64,000 nt of DNA from Alkalibacillus haloalkaliphilus (GCF_007991275.1 NZ_BJYA01000005.1:1-64000), one strand, 5' to 3'. Shown: positions 40,880 to 49,892, counted from the first letter of the stretch. Numbers and translations: made by a program. Notes: a model not told the origin generated them from the letters alone.

Positions 40880-41961
40880 CCTTCTTTAAACGGCTTACCT
40901 TGGTAAAAGTAATTCGGCTTCACAATCTCATTACTATAAGGCTTATGAAAAATATGCGTTGTCGCTGGTGAAACGGGTGGGATGAGCCACGTCCATTTTC
41001 CAGTTACATCACGCTTTTCGCTTGCTTCTTTTTCTTCAAACTTTTTAAACTGTTGTGCAGCCGTATGATGATCGACTATGCTGACACCAGTTTCTTTAAA
41101 AGAATGAAGTACAGCTGTATTTAATTCGAGTAACGCCCGGTCTTTCCATAGTGTCGATTGACGTTTAACATTTAACCCCATATATTCAGCGATCGTCGGT
41201 AACATATCATAACGGTACTCATCGGCGAAGTTTCGTGCACCGATTTCAGTTCCCATATACCAGCCGTTAAATGGTGCAGCTGGATAAGTAATCCCACCAA
41301 CGTCAAGTGACATATCTGAAATGATCGGAACAGCATACCATTGTAAACCGAGATCTGAAAACCACTCATAATCAGGGTGTTGAATCGGCACTTCTAATAA
41401 GACATGTTCAGGAATCTCAAACCATTTCGGCTCATTGCCATTAACTTGGGTGACGAGCGGTAAAATATCAAAGTGACCATATTTCGGCTTCCAACCAAGT
41501 TCAATACAAGCGTTCGTGAACTCGATTGAATCGGAATCACCAATAATACCTTGCTCGGTTTCATAACCTGCGTAGCGAATAAGTTGATGGTTCCAAATGC
41601 GAACCTTCTGACCTTGTTTCAATTGTGGGAAAACAGAAATCGTTGAACGAATGCGGCCACCGTTCGTCGCAAAATCAATGTGTTCAACTAACGCTTGAAA
41701 GATAGCTTCTTCTGTTTTTAAATGCCTTTGATCTCTAACATGAAGCTGATCCCAAAACAGTCTACCAATACAACGGTTACTGTTACGCCAGGCTACTTTT
41801 GCTCCATATTCTAACTCTTCATATGTTTGTTCATAAAAGCCTTTTTCAATGATTGCTTGCTCAACTTCTTCGATCCGACGTAACGCTTCGTCTTCAGTTT
41901 TGCCAAGCTCGTAATAAGTATTTATAATAAACTCGCGTGCTTCTTGACGCATTTGTTCCAT
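40876..41961 (-). CDS. nos: Bacterial nitric oxide synthase oxygenase
   Basis: A 361-residue haem enzyme making NO from L-arginine. The haem thiolate is C64 in [13 protein letters not shown], and the arginine-binding Glu lies in [14 protein letters not shown]. Length equals other Bacillus NOS proteins, which lack a reductase domain and borrow electrons from flavodoxin-type partners. In Bacillus, NO protects against oxidative stress and some antibiotics. GAGGTGATT precedes the ATG. Confidence 0.96.
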   Translation of the reverse strand: MEQMRQEAREFIINTYYELGKTEDEALRRIEEVEQAIIEKGFYEQTYEELEYGAKVAWRNSNRCIGRLFWDQLHVRDQRHLKTEEAIFQALVEHIDFATNGGRIRSTISVFPQLKQGQKVRIWNHQLIRYAGYETEQGIIGDSDSIEFTNACIELGWKPKYGHFDILPLVTQVNGNEPKWFEIPEHVLLEVPIQHPDYEWFSDLGLQWYAVPIISDMSLDVGGITYPAAPFNGWYMGTEIGARNFADEYRYDMLPTIAEYMGLNVKRQSTLWKDRALLELNTAVLHSFKETGVSIVDHHTAAQQFKKFEEKEASEKRDVTGKWTWLIPPVSPATTHIFHKPYSNEIVKPNYFYQGKPFKEG

Positions 41962-42060
41962 AACAAATCACCTCTATGGATCTCTAATAATGTTAGCGTA
42001 CCATAGAGGTGATTCGAAAAAGCTCAATAAATGTGAATAGACTCGTACAGATTTAAAATT

Positions 42061-43254
42061 CTACTCCTCTTTAGTCAAACTAAAAAATGCCACAAAACCA
42101 AGTAGTGACGTAACAAACATCACCGTTCCCATCGGTACAGCAGTCGTTTCATCTAAGCCGACAAGTGGTGATACCGCTGCACCTAATAATAATGGTAATG
42201 TACCTAATAAAGCACTGGCACTTCCCGCTCGGTTAGCTTGATGTTGCATCGCTAATGTAAACGTACTCGTTAACACCATTCCCATCGCTGTCATGTAAAT
42301 GAAAATCGGAATAACTAACGAAATGAGCGGCCCTTCTATGATCGTCATAACAATTAAAAACGACGTCATCGTCACGACAGTAATGACTGCAGTTTTAAGT
42401 AACGTTCGTTCATGGAATACACCCGCTAAACGACCAATGAGGAAACTTCCGATAATAATACCAAGTCCATTTATACCAAAGAGCACACTAAAGACTTGTG
42501 GTGACACACCGTAAATATCTTGGTACACAAATGGCGTACCAGCCACATAGGCGAAACTACCGCCATGAATGAGTCCTAATGTTAAAGCATAACCGATAAA
42601 TGTTTTGTCTTTAAATAAGCTGCTCATCGTTTTAACGGTACTACCTATTGAACTTGGAATCCGTCTTTCTTCTTCTAACGTCTCAGGTAATTTCCAAGCT
42701 GTAATGATGACAATGATAATCCCTAACAGACCTAAGAAGTAAAAGATCGTGTGCCAAGTAGCAAATGGAAAAGCTAAAATCACGCCACCAGCCATTGGTG
42801 CAAGCATTGGCGCTGTTGAGTTAATAACCATTAATAATGCGAAAAACTTCGTTAACTCTTTACCTGTAAACACGTCACGAACTACAGCTCGAGATAAGAC
42901 AATACCAGCAGCTGCTGTAAACCCTTGTAAGAAACGAGCTATGATTAACGTTGTAATATTAGGCGCAATTGCACATAAAAAAGATGCTATCGCAAATAAA
43001 AATATACTAATTAATAATGGCTTCTTTCTCCCGCGCGCATCACTTATAGGACCGACGACAACTTGTCCTAAAGCAAGTCCAATTAAACACGTCGTCAGTG
43101 TTAATTGAACGAGTGAAGCACTCGCTTCTAAATCATTTGAAATACCCGGAAATCCCGGTAAGTACATATCAATATTAAGAGGGCCTAATACAGCCAACAT
43201 CCCGAGTAGGAATGCTAGACCAATTCTCTCTTTTCCTTTTGGGTTATGTAACAT
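42061..43254 (-). CDS. Bcr/CflA-type multidrug MFS exporter
   Basis: A 397-residue 12-helix exporter. Signature elements: GPLNIDMYLPGFPGI at helix 1, GPISDARGRKKPLL in loop 2-3, and ARFLQGFTAAAGIVLSRAVV in helix 4-5, typical of the Bcr/CflA drug:proton antiporters. ATG at 43254 is chosen because AAAGGTG is 9 nt upstream; a GTG at 43266 abuts the site. It is monocistronic. Confidence 0.88.
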   Translation of the reverse strand: MLHNPKGKERIGLAFLLGMLAVLGPLNIDMYLPGFPGISNDLEASASLVQLTLTTCLIGLALGQVVVGPISDARGRKKPLLISIFLFAIASFLCAIAPNITTLIIARFLQGFTAAAGIVLSRAVVRDVFTGKELTKFFALLMVINSTAPMLAPMAGGVILAFPFATWHTIFYFLGLLGIIIVIITAWKLPETLEEERRIPSSIGSTVKTMSSLFKDKTFIGYALTLGLIHGGSFAYVAGTPFVYQDIYGVSPQVFSVLFGINGLGIIIGSFLIGRLAGVFHERTLLKTAVITVVTMTSFLIVMTIIEGPLISLVIPIFIYMTAMGMVLTSTFTLAMQHQANRAGSASALLGTLPLLLGAAVSPLVGLDETTAVPMGTVMFVTSLLGFVAFFSLTKEE

Positions 43255-43329
43255 AGATGTATACACCTTTCTAACTCTAGCTGTCTATTATTCAAATTTT
43301 TACTAGTCTATCATAGCACAACAAAATAA

Positions 43330-43357
43330 AAAAGGCTGATTATTAAAAATCAACCTT
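43330..43357 (-). terminator. Terminator of the 154-residue lipoprotein gene
   Basis: Stem AAGGCTGAT / ATCAACCTT with an eight-base loop and a TTTTTTATTTTG run on the minus strand. The hairpin overlaps the end of the gene. Confidence 0.7.
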
Positions 43358-43798
43358 AACCAATCGTTTAATTTCTTCTATTAATGCTTTCTGTGCATCA
43401 ACTGTCACACGCGGTTCCCATTCTTGGTCAACATCTTCAAAGTAGAAAGCTATCTTGCCATCTGTAAAAGCGACAAAGTGATAAGACGGCACATCTCCTG
43501 ATTCCATTTGTTCATCATTAAATGTAAACATATAGTAATCTTCTTTTCTTAGCTTTTCAGCTACATCGTCCACTTCATGTTCAACAACTGATAAGCCTTT
43601 AACTTTTTCTAAGACGGATTGCGCTAGCTCTTGATCAGTTACGCCTTTAGATAAATTCGGGTCACTTCTGTTCTCAATAACCTTACTTACTACGAGGTGC
43701 TCAGCAAAATCAACCTCACTTAACGTAATGGTTTCTTCAGGTGCTTCATTACAAGCCGATAATAAAAAGATTAATAGAAACAAGCCAAAAACTTTCAT
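43343..43798 (-). CDS. Small lipoprotein, unknown
   Basis: A 151-residue lipoprotein from ATG 43798 (AAGGG 8-9 nt upstream; a TTG at 43807 is less likely). Lipobox LSAC at about residue 16. The mature part is charged, with FADGK-like beta segments (FVAFTDGKIAFYFED). No family recognised. It follows the BI-1 gene by 14 bases, so the two may be cotranscribed. Confidence 0.65.
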   Translation of the reverse strand: MKVFGLFLLIFLLSACNEAPEETITLSEVDFAEHLVVSKVIENRSDPNLSKGVTDQELAQSVLEKVKGLSVVEHEVDDVAEKLRKEDYYMFTFNDEQMESGDVPSYHFVAFTDGKIAFYFEDVDQEWEPRVTVDAQKALIEEIKRLVKVDF

Positions 43799-43812
43799 AG
43801 AATACAACCCTT

Positions 43813-44550
43813 CTATTTTCTCGCTTTAATTTTGGCTAGTAAGCGAAGAATTTCTAAATACAACCAGATAATCGTCACCATTAAACCAAAGGCACCATAC
43901 CATTCCATATACTTGGCTGCTTGTTGATTCGCTTTTCGTTCAATGAAATCAAAGTCGATCACTAAATTCAGTGCTGCAACGATAACGATTACAACACTAA
44001 TTACAATTCCAAGTGGTGTAGCATCGTGTAAATGCGGGACTTGAAAACCGACAAATCGACCAATAAACGAAATAATGTAAGCTAAGAAGATTGCACCTGT
44101 TGCAGCAAAAACACCTAATCTAAATTTATCTGTCACACGAATGATTCCTAATCGATAAACGATTAACATCGCCAATAACGTCATAATAGTTAAAAATGCG
44201 GCTTGAAAGACGATTCCATCATACATGGCTTCATAATGGGCCGAGATAAACCCTAAACTTAAACCCTTCAACAATACATAGATAGGGGCTGTTACTGGTG
44301 AAAAGCGAGGAACAATAGCTGTTAAGATAGCAACACCTAAAGCCGCAATCACCGCGATCATTATAAATCCACCTAATGTTTGAGAGTCTTGCTGATACTG
44401 GTGCCAACTATATGTAGCAGTTATTAAAAGTAGCAATGCTAAAATTAACGTCTTTTGTACAGTTCCGTTAATCGTCATGACCTCATCTGAGAATCGTGCT
44501 TGATTGTTTGAAAATGTTTTGTCTTGTAAAGTTGGATTTCCTACCCTCAT
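43813..44550 (-). CDS. Bax inhibitor-1/YccA-family membrane protein
   Basis: A 245-residue protein with seven membrane segments and the N-terminal GNPTLQDKTF and MTINGTVQKT motifs characteristic of the bacterial BI-1 subgroup. Conserved acidic residues near the C-terminal helices (VIDFDFIERKANQ) fit proposed Ca2+ or proton leak channels of the family. Physiological role unknown in Bacillaceae. GAGG precedes the ATG. Confidence 0.88.
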   Translation of the reverse strand: MRVGNPTLQDKTFSNNQARFSDEVMTINGTVQKTLILALLLLITATYSWHQYQQDSQTLGGFIMIAVIAALGVAILTAIVPRFSPVTAPIYVLLKGLSLGFISAHYEAMYDGIVFQAAFLTIMTLLAMLIVYRLGIIRVTDKFRLGVFAATGAIFLAYIISFIGRFVGFQVPHLHDATPLGIVISVVIVIVAALNLVIDFDFIERKANQQAAKYMEWYGAFGLMVTIIWLYLEILRLLAKIKARK

Positions 44551-44577
44551 TTGTGAAGCCTCATTTCTACTAATATA

Positions 44578-44763
44578 TTAATTTTTCTTCATCACAAACT
44601 TTCGGATGAATGCGCCGATGAAAATACCTGCTAAAGCTACAATCATAAGTTGACCGAAAAAGCCAAGGTCCGCTTCATCACTTCTCCATAAGTCATAAAT
44701 GAAATAAATAATAAATATACCTAAAATGATCGGCAACCAAACGAACAAAAATTTCTTCCACAT
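44578..44763 (-). CDS. 61-residue two-helix membrane protein
   Basis: A small protein with two membrane segments (about 5-25 and 33-52) and basic ends (MWKKF, RKFVMKKN). No family recognised. GGAGGG lies 8 nt before the ATG. It precedes the BI-1 gene by 27 bases, likely the same transcript. Confidence 0.6.
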   Translation of the reverse strand: MWKKFLFVWLPIILGIFIIYFIYDLWRSDEADLGFFGQLMIVALAGIFIGAFIRKFVMKKN

Positions 44764-44828
44764 ATGTATTGGCCCTCCTACGTCTATTACTTTAACTAAA
44801 CATCATTTTATCATATAAATAAAAAATA

Positions 44829-44862
44829 AAGCAGAAGGATTATTCGTAAGTTCCTTCTGCTT
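44829..44862 (-). terminator. Terminator of the 175-residue lipoprotein gene
   Basis: Perfect 11 bp stem AAGCAGAAGGA / TCCTTCTGCTT overlapping the gene's last codons, then TTTATTTTTT on the minus strand. Confidence 0.85.
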
Positions 44863-45367
44863 CTGGTAAAGCTCGGTATGCTTCATGTGACATAATAACA
44901 TCTTCGTGCAAGTAATTCGTAAACTCGATTAATTCCATTAATTCATCTGTCAAACAATTGTTAGTCGTCCATTCAACTGAATGTTCATCCCCATTTACTT
45001 TAATGTCGAGCAAATGAGTTGTGTAAGGATTACTACTACATTGTGTACCATCAACCGCTTCTCTAGTTAATTCATCTGGTGTTTCTAATATGTCCGATTC
45101 CCGCATCTTGTCATAAATATCTTCCTTTTCCTGATCGTTAATTACTAAAACGGTTGAGACTTCACCATCGTCATTTAAATCCTTCGTATAAAGGTCATCA
45201 AATGTATTCAATTCATGTCTTTCCTCAAAACCATACTGATAAACAAAATCAAAGTCATCAGGCATTTGAGTTGGAAGGACAGCATCCTCTCCCCCTCCAC
45301 CATTAGTCCCCGATGAACACCCAACTAAACATAAACAAACCGACACAAATATTATAGTTCGCTTCAT
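44840..45367 (-). CDS. Acidic lipoprotein, unknown
   Basis: A 175-residue lipoprotein with lipobox VGCS (Cys 16), a Gly-rich linker (SSGTNGGGGEDA) and an acidic domain with two further Cys (GTQCSSNPYTT and NNCLTDELM), which could form a disulfide outside the membrane. GGCGG-type site upstream of the ATG. No family recognised. Confidence 0.68.
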   Translation of the reverse strand: MKRTIIFVSVCLCLVGCSSGTNGGGGEDAVLPTQMPDDFDFVYQYGFEERHELNTFDDLYTKDLNDDGEVSTVLVINDQEKEDIYDKMRESDILETPDELTREAVDGTQCSSNPYTTHLLDIKVNGDEHSVEWTTNNCLTDELMELIEFTNYLHEDVIMSHEAYRALPEAEGTYE

Positions 45368-45488
45368 CGCACGCCGCCTTTATTTATTACATTATAACTA
45401 TAGAAATATAAGCCTCTTTACCTACTTCAACATAATTAAACAAATTTCCTTCTCAAAAAAATAAAATTGTATAATTTTTCTATTTATT

Positions 45489-45519
45489 AAAAAATGAGCC
45501 TTTTTCTAGGCCCATTTTT
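45489..45519 (-). terminator. Terminator downstream of the 45.6 kb genes
   Basis: Stem AAAATGAGCC / GGCCCATTTT (one G-U pair) with loop TTTTTCTA and a TTTTTTAAT run on the minus strand. Confidence 0.75.
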
Positions 45520-45595
45520 CACAATTACAATAATATTCTTCGTAACGAACCTCTTTAATAAAGGTCGGTGTCTTTGTCGTTAAACAAACTTTAAT
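45506..45595 (-). CDS. Possible 29-residue CxC peptide, apparent AUU start
   Basis: A frame overlapping the stop of the 71-residue gene: ATT-AAA-GTT at 45595, then LTTKTPTFIKEVRYEEYYC and CEKWA, ending within the terminator stem. The composition looks protein-like, with a CNC pair that could bind metal. No NUG start exists before an in-frame stop 5 codons upstream. The ribosome site (AAGAACGAG) is weak. It may be a remnant. Confidence 0.3.
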   Translation of the reverse strand: MKVCLTTKTPTFIKEVRYEEYYCNCEKWA

Positions 45596-45806
45596 TACTC
45601 GTTCTTTTTCTAATTAAATCAACTATGTAAAGGATACTGCCAACAAAACCAGCTCCCCAGAAAAACAAACTAGCAAGCTGATACTGACCAAGCCATAGCG
45701 TATAGTACACTTCTAATATGACAAAACCGGCGACACCAACAATTAATAATGCAAGTCCAACAACACCGTAATTTTTCTCTGGTTTTAAAAAATCAAACAT
45801 AGTCAT
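45591..45806 (-). CDS. 71-residue two-helix membrane protein
   Basis: A small protein with an N-terminal cytoplasmic stretch (MFDFLKPEKNYG), two membrane segments (about 15-35 and 43-62) and a basic end (DLIRKRTSN). AAGGAG precedes the ATG by 6 nt. No family recognised. Confidence 0.6.
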   Translation of the reverse strand: MTMFDFLKPEKNYGVVGLALLIVGVAGFVILEVYYTLWLGQYQLASLFFWGAGFVGSILYIVDLIRKRTSN

Positions 45807-45866
45807 AGATGCTCCTTACTTTAGTCTATCAAAAGCGTACCACAACGCATGACACGACACTAGCAT

Positions 45867-46067
45867 TTACCCGTTGTTACGTTCTTTTTCTAACTGATCG
45901 ACGCGTTCTTTTAATCCTTTAACTTCGTTGTTCCGTTTAAAGAAAACGACAACTAGTCCGATTAATACAGCTAGAAAGGCAATTAGAAATACTAACATAA
46001 TGATCTGAAATACCATATCAGCCGTTGAAAATCCTACTGTTGCTAATTGATTAATAAATAAGTTCAT
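45867..46067 (-). CDS. DUF4083-like small membrane protein
   Basis: A 66-residue protein with one long membrane helix (about 17-43) followed by a short basic stretch and a heptad coiled coil (NNEVKGLKERVDQLEKE). The layout matches DUF4083-type proteins of Bacillaceae, function unknown. GAGGAGATGACC lies upstream of the ATG. Confidence 0.65.
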   Translation of the reverse strand: MNLFINQLATVGFSTADMVFQIIMLVFLIAFLAVLIGLVVVFFKRNNEVKGLKERVDQLEKERNNG

Positions 46068-46132
46068 AGGTCATCTCCTCTTTTTGTTTTAATATAACAT
46101 AAGAATAATTTACCAAAAAAAAGATTGAAAGC

Positions 46133-46165
46133 AAAAAACTTCCACCAATTCATAGCGGAAGTTCT
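46133..46165 (-). terminator. Terminator of the 198-residue gene
   Basis: Stem AACTTCC / GGAAGTT with a 13-base loop and TTTTTTGC on the minus strand. Confidence 0.7.
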
Positions 46166-46172
46166 CATCAAA

Positions 46173-46769
46173 CTATTCAAATTCAATTAAATTCTCTTCT
46201 GAAAAATCGTCTTGGTCAACAAATGGATCTCCAAATGCTAACATGCCATAGTTCGTCACAAAGCCAACACTTCCAACTGCATGAACTTGTTCGGTCTCAG
46301 GGCTCCAATATGTATTAAATGACAGCATGTCCAACTCACCTTCAGCCGTCGTGAACTCACCATCAATACTCATGCCACGAATAGGTCCTTCTTCACCTTC
46401 TATTTGATAAACTTGAACATCGTCGAAATCTATTTCAAATATAAAGTCGTTCGTTTGAAAATAAGCATGTCCTTCGCCTATTAATATATGTGGATTTCCT
46501 TCTTCACGTCGAATTTCTGTTAAGATGACTTCTATAGCACCATACTGATCTGCAAAATCGTAGTCTACTTTTTCTTCTAAAGCTTGTGCATACATATCAT
46601 CTTCCTCAGAGAACTGTTGAACTAACTCTTCGTTTAGTTCAGCGTAAAATGCCCAACCTGTTTCATCTACGTACATAGAATCATCAGTCATCCATGCGTT
46701 TACCGCCATGACACTGCCACCAATTAAGAGAAATGCTGTTACTATGATGATTAACGACCTTTTGACCAT
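46173..46769 (-). CDS. Membrane-anchored acidic extracellular protein
   Basis: A 198-residue protein with an N-terminal signal anchor (about 5-25) and an acidic extracellular domain (about 30-198) of mixed helix and strand (ILIGEGHAYFQTNDFIFEID). No lipobox and no recognised family. GAAGGAG lies upstream of the ATG. A 29-residue membrane peptide gene lies just upstream. Confidence 0.65.
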   Translation of the reverse strand: MVKRSLIIIVTAFLLIGGSVMAVNAWMTDDSMYVDETGWAFYAELNEELVQQFSEEDDMYAQALEEKVDYDFADQYGAIEVILTEIRREEGNPHILIGEGHAYFQTNDFIFEIDFDDVQVYQIEGEEGPIRGMSIDGEFTTAEGELDMLSFNTYWSPETEQVHAVGSVGFVTNYGMLAFGDPFVDQDDFSEENLIEFE

Positions 46770-46791
46770 GGTTTATAACTCCTTCACCAAT

Positions 46792-46881
46792 CTACTGAAC
46801 TAGTAATCTAAATGCAAATAAGCTTATAATTATTGCAGCAGCAACTAAGGCAATGACGAGTACTTTATACTCTCGCTTCAC
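46792..46881 (-). CDS. 29-residue single-helix membrane peptide
   Basis: GTG at 46881 preceded by GAGGTGGG with 3-4 nt spacing; the product is a basic start (MKREYK) and one membrane helix (VLVIALVAAAIIISLFAF), ending RLLVQ. Strong ribosome site and clean single-pass topology support a real small protein. It lies 22 bases before the 198-residue gene's start, probably the same operon. Confidence 0.55.
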   Translation of the reverse strand: MKREYKVLVIALVAAAIIISLFAFRLLVQ

Positions 46882-46935
46882 TGTCCCACCTCACTTAAAG
46901 TTGAATCAAGCTACCATTACTATACCATTAAATAG

Positions 46936-47211
46936 CTACCTATTAAATTTAACTGCTTTCGTTCTACCTTTTAGCCATTTAGTAATGTAAACCCCTATGC
47001 TCGGTATAATGATATATAATCCAAGTTGGAATATAGGAACCCATGATAGCAATAACCCAATTGACATTAGAATCATCCCTACTGCTAGAGTAAGTTTTAC
47101 AATCGTGTTCATTGGTCGTATTAAACTTGGCTTCCTTCTTATAATTGAATGAAGTAATAATCCTATTGCCATCCCTACTAGGAAAAGTAAAACATACAAA
47201 AGCCAATCCAT
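46936..47211 (-). CDS. Small three-helix membrane protein
   Basis: A 91-residue protein with three membrane segments (about 2-20, 35-54, 58-78) and a strongly basic C-terminus (KWLKGRTKAVKFNR). AGAGGTG lies upstream of the ATG. No family recognised. It directly follows a decayed lipoprotein gene. Confidence 0.6.
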   Translation of the reverse strand: MDWLLYVLLFLVGMAIGLLLHSIIRRKPSLIRPMNTIVKLTLAVGMILMSIGLLLSWVPIFQLGLYIIIPSIGVYITKWLKGRTKAVKFNR

Positions 47212-47238
47212 ATTAAATGCACCTCTCTTCGTCTTCCG

Positions 47239-47465
47239 TCACACCTCTTCTGCAATGGTTACGAAATTCTATGTTGGCAATCGACTACTCGGCTTCTCAC
47301 TTATTGTATAGATCCCAATCTGTTTCGTTTTTCCTGTATTTATTGCTCTAAACCACTCATTCCTGGGAACCTTTCGCCTATTTCACCATTGCAGCTGTTT
47401 GTTCTTCACCATTTGCACAACCAACCATAAATATAAATAAGACTAGAAGTAAATTTTCCCATCAT
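47239..47465 (-). pseudogene. Frameshifted small lipoprotein remnant
   Basis: A GGAGG site and ATG at 47465 are followed by a lipoprotein signal peptide in the wrong frame: LLLVLFIFMVGCANGEEQT. Downstream pieces GEIGERFPGMSGLE, then INTGKTKQIGIYTISEKPSS and NFVTIAEEV, read on in other frames and past stop codons. This is best explained by an old lipoprotein gene of about 75 codons with at least two frameshifts and stops. The remainder of the stretch 47212-47691 holds the promoter of the coat-like gene. Confidence 0.65.
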
Positions 47466-47641
47466 TTACCTCCAACGTTCTTTTATTTTATTGTAACAAA
47501 CCTAAAGGTTAATTATGTATGCTGCTTAGACGGTTATAGAAAACAAGTAAACTGTGCTATTAACTCTATTAATTTCTTGATAGTGTTATCACCCATTTAT
47601 TGAAAAATGAGCGTTAGCATTAGTCACAATTTACTCTTAAA

Positions 47642-47650
47642 CATATGCTA
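47642..47650 (+). promoter_or_regulatory. Sporulation-type (sigma-K/sigma-E) -10 box
   Basis: CATATGCTA fits the CATANNNTA -10 used by sigma-K and sigma-E. An AC lies about 14 bases upstream, shorter than ideal for sigma-K. It is 42 bases before the start of a cysteine-containing, coat-like gene, consistent with mother-cell expression. Confidence 0.45.
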
Positions 47651-47691
47651 CGTATGAAAGGTATTTTAATAATTTCGGAGGTGTCCTATCA

Positions 47692-48336
47692 ATGCATGAA
47701 AAAGGTTTAACTGGAGGCCAAGAGCTTCTATGTATTAATACTGAGAAAGTTTACGACTGGATTATTAACGAAGCAACTTTCGACCTAAACGTTGTAGACG
47801 AAGATTTACCGAACGACTTAGACTGTGATGACATCGATTTAGATGACGTTACTTGTACTGTTGAACCAGCAGAAGAAGATCCAATTGAGATTATCAGCCG
47901 TGAGGATCGTACTTTTGTCATTGACGGTGCTGAGATTGAACTACAAGTTGTTACAATCCGTAAAAACTTCGTCGTTACAATCAATTTACCAACAGACAAC
48001 GGCGATGAAGAAGTTGAACTTGAGTTCTCTCGTAGTGAACAAGTCGTTCTTTGTGCACCAGATGGTACAGAGATTGATGTAACGTACACGGAACTTGATT
48101 GTTTCGTCGTTTCATTCGACTGTGAGCCTGGTGACACAGAATTAGACGATACATTTGACGCTGTCATCTCTGTTCGTCTATGCCAAAGCATTCAAGCTGT
48201 ATACCCAGTAACACTTGAGCTAGTCGCTGACTTCTGTGAACCAAGAGATCAGTTACCAGTACAGCCGTGCCCAATCCCAACTCGTCCTGACCAATGCCCA
48301 GTATTATTCCCTACAGCTAATAACAATAATGGCTAA
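47692..48336 (+). CDS. Putative spore coat/exosporium protein
   Basis: A 214-residue acidic protein with no signal peptide. It contains about 10 Cys, many in short acidic contexts (DLDCDDID, VTCTVEP, VLCAPDG, ELDCFVV, FDCEPGD, ADFCEPRD), beta-rich repeats and a C-terminal Pro/Cys tail ending in NNNNG. An N-terminal GLTGGQELLCINTEKVYDWI segment occurs in Bacillaceae coat- or exosporium-like proteins with SPOCS-type beta folds, as I recall; this is not certain. GGAGGTG precedes the ATG and a sporulation-type -10 lies upstream. Confidence 0.65.
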   Translation: MHEKGLTGGQELLCINTEKVYDWIINEATFDLNVVDEDLPNDLDCDDIDLDDVTCTVEPAEEDPIEIISREDRTFVIDGAEIELQVVTIRKNFVVTINLPTDNGDEEVELEFSRSEQVVLCAPDGTEIDVTYTELDCFVVSFDCEPGDTELDDTFDAVISVRLCQSIQAVYPVTLELVADFCEPRDQLPVQPCPIPTRPDQCPVLFPTANNNNG

Positions 48337-48343
48337 AACTTTT

Positions 48344-48383
48344 AAAAACACCTCAAAGTAATTATTACTTTTGAGGTGTTTTT
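48344..48383. terminator. Bidirectional terminator between coat-like gene and sulfotransferase
   Basis: Stem AAAAACACCTCAAAGTAA / TTACTTTTGAGGTGTTTTT (one bulged base) with a tiny loop, then TTTTTAT. Confidence 0.9.
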
Positions 48384-48386
48384 ATA

Positions 48387-49106
48387 TTAAGCCATATGTT
48401 GTAGCCAATGATTAAGTTCATACTGTTCGTTTTCTTTTAGCTGATTAAGTTGTTTTTGGAGTACTTTTTTGGCATCTTTATATAATTCAATATCGTGATT
48501 ATTATAAGTCTCAATAGATTGAATAATCTTAGAATCTATTTCTTTTCGTTTTGGCTTCCCTTGTGTGACATTCTTTCGTTTAACACTCGTAAAATCCCAT
48601 CCATACGCCTTTTGCATCACATAAAGCGATTCAAAGTACAAATCCATAATACCGACGAAAGCAAAATGTCTTCTTATGTTCCTTTTTGCTCGTTTTATTG
48701 CATCTGGGTCTCCACTTGCTAAGTAACGGGTCGATAAATTAACGGTACGATAACGGATATTGCGAATATCTGACTTACTTTTGTACCGTTTGTTTTCAAT
48801 CTTGTGATCTTGCACTATTTCGATGAAGTCTTCTAAAGTCATACTACTTACTATTTTATTTAAAGGGTCCCTTTTATATTGCTTAATATAATAATAGGTT
48901 GAAATTACTCGATCAACAGGATGGCGTAGCATTGTTAAATAAGTCGTCCGTTCATTCAACTTTTCAAAATACCGATTGTGCCAAATGTGTATAAGCTCAT
49001 CTTGATTTTCAAACAAATGCCACATCGTCTTGCCACCTGTTTTCGGAATGTGAATGTAAATAACCGGATCCTTTTCATTTACCGGTAATTGATCAAACTG
49101 TATCAT
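48387..49106 (-). CDS. PAPS-dependent sulfotransferase (sulfotransferase 2 type)
   Basis: A 239-residue cytoplasmic enzyme. The 5'-phosphosulfate loop IHIPKTGGKT and the 3'-phosphate motif LRHPVDRVISTYYYIK are both present, as in carbohydrate sulfotransferases. It would move sulfate from PAPS to a hydroxyl or amine on a glycan. It is divergent from cysC-sat, which make PAPS, and next to a pseudaminic acid cluster, so the likely acceptor is a surface glycan. The acceptor itself is inference. Confidence 0.87.
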   Translation of the reverse strand: MIQFDQLPVNEKDPVIYIHIPKTGGKTMWHLFENQDELIHIWHNRYFEKLNERTTYLTMLRHPVDRVISTYYYIKQYKRDPLNKIVSSMTLEDFIEIVQDHKIENKRYKSKSDIRNIRYRTVNLSTRYLASGDPDAIKRAKRNIRRHFAFVGIMDLYFESLYVMQKAYGWDFTSVKRKNVTQGKPKRKEIDSKIIQSIETYNNHDIELYKDAKKVLQKQLNQLKENEQYELNHWLQHMA

Positions 49107-49289
49107 GCCTATTCCCCTCTCTTAAACGTCCCTAGTTTAATATAGTCATTCAAATTGAAATGGTATAGACAAAAGTAAGACTGTAGTTAAAAAAAGGCAG
49201 ACCATCTAGTTGCTCTTCGTGTAACAACCTACAACAAAACTATCAACGTACATATGATAATAGTATCGATAAAAAGCGAGGGGATCGAA

Positions 49290-49892
49290 ATGAACAAAAA
49301 CCTTAATTGGCAAAAACACGCTATTAAACCTATAGATCGAGAACGTTTAATGGAACATAAAAGCTTAGTCATTTGGTTAACTGGCTTATCTGGTTCCGGG
49401 AAATCTACAATTGGTAATTCAGTGGAAAAACAACTATATCAAAAAGGCATTCACTCTTACTTACTTGACGGTGACGATCTGAGACAAGGACTTAGCAAAG
49501 ATCTTGGATTTTCAGAACATGACCGTAGTGAAAACATTAGACGCATAGCTGAAGTTGCACACACTTTACGTCAATCTGGTCTTGTAACGATTGTTAGCAC
49601 TATTTCTCCTTATAAAAGTAACCGCGAACTTGCTCGTGACATTATTTCTGATCATTTTTTTCATGAGGTGTATATCAGTTGTGCTTTAGAAGTATGTGAG
49701 CAAAGGGATCCTAAAGGACTATATCATAAGGCGCGCTCTGGACAAATCTCTCAATTTACAGGTGTGGATCAACCTTATGAACCTCCTACTAGCCCTAAGT
49801 TAACTTTACCTACTGACAAACTAAACATTGAACAAGCAAGTCTTACATTAGTTCACTATATCGTTTCCAAAGTTAAGGAGGCTCGGTCATGA
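49290..49892 (+). CDS. cysC: Adenylylsulfate kinase
   Basis: A 200-residue APS kinase making PAPS from APS and ATP. P-loop [25 protein letters not shown], and [15 protein letters not shown] are all typical, as is [20 protein letters not shown] near the end. ATG at 49290 with GAGGGGATCG upstream. Stop overlaps the sat start by 4 bases. No reductive cysH or cysJI genes are near, so PAPS is probably made for sulfation. Confidence 0.95.
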   Translation: MNKNLNWQKHAIKPIDRERLMEHKSLVIWLTGLSGSGKSTIGNSVEKQLYQKGIHSYLLDGDDLRQGLSKDLGFSEHDRSENIRRIAEVAHTLRQSGLVTIVSTISPYKSNRELARDIISDHFFHEVYISCALEVCEQRDPKGLYHKARSGQISQFTGVDQPYEPPTSPKLTLPTDKLNIEQASLTLVHYIVSKVKEARS

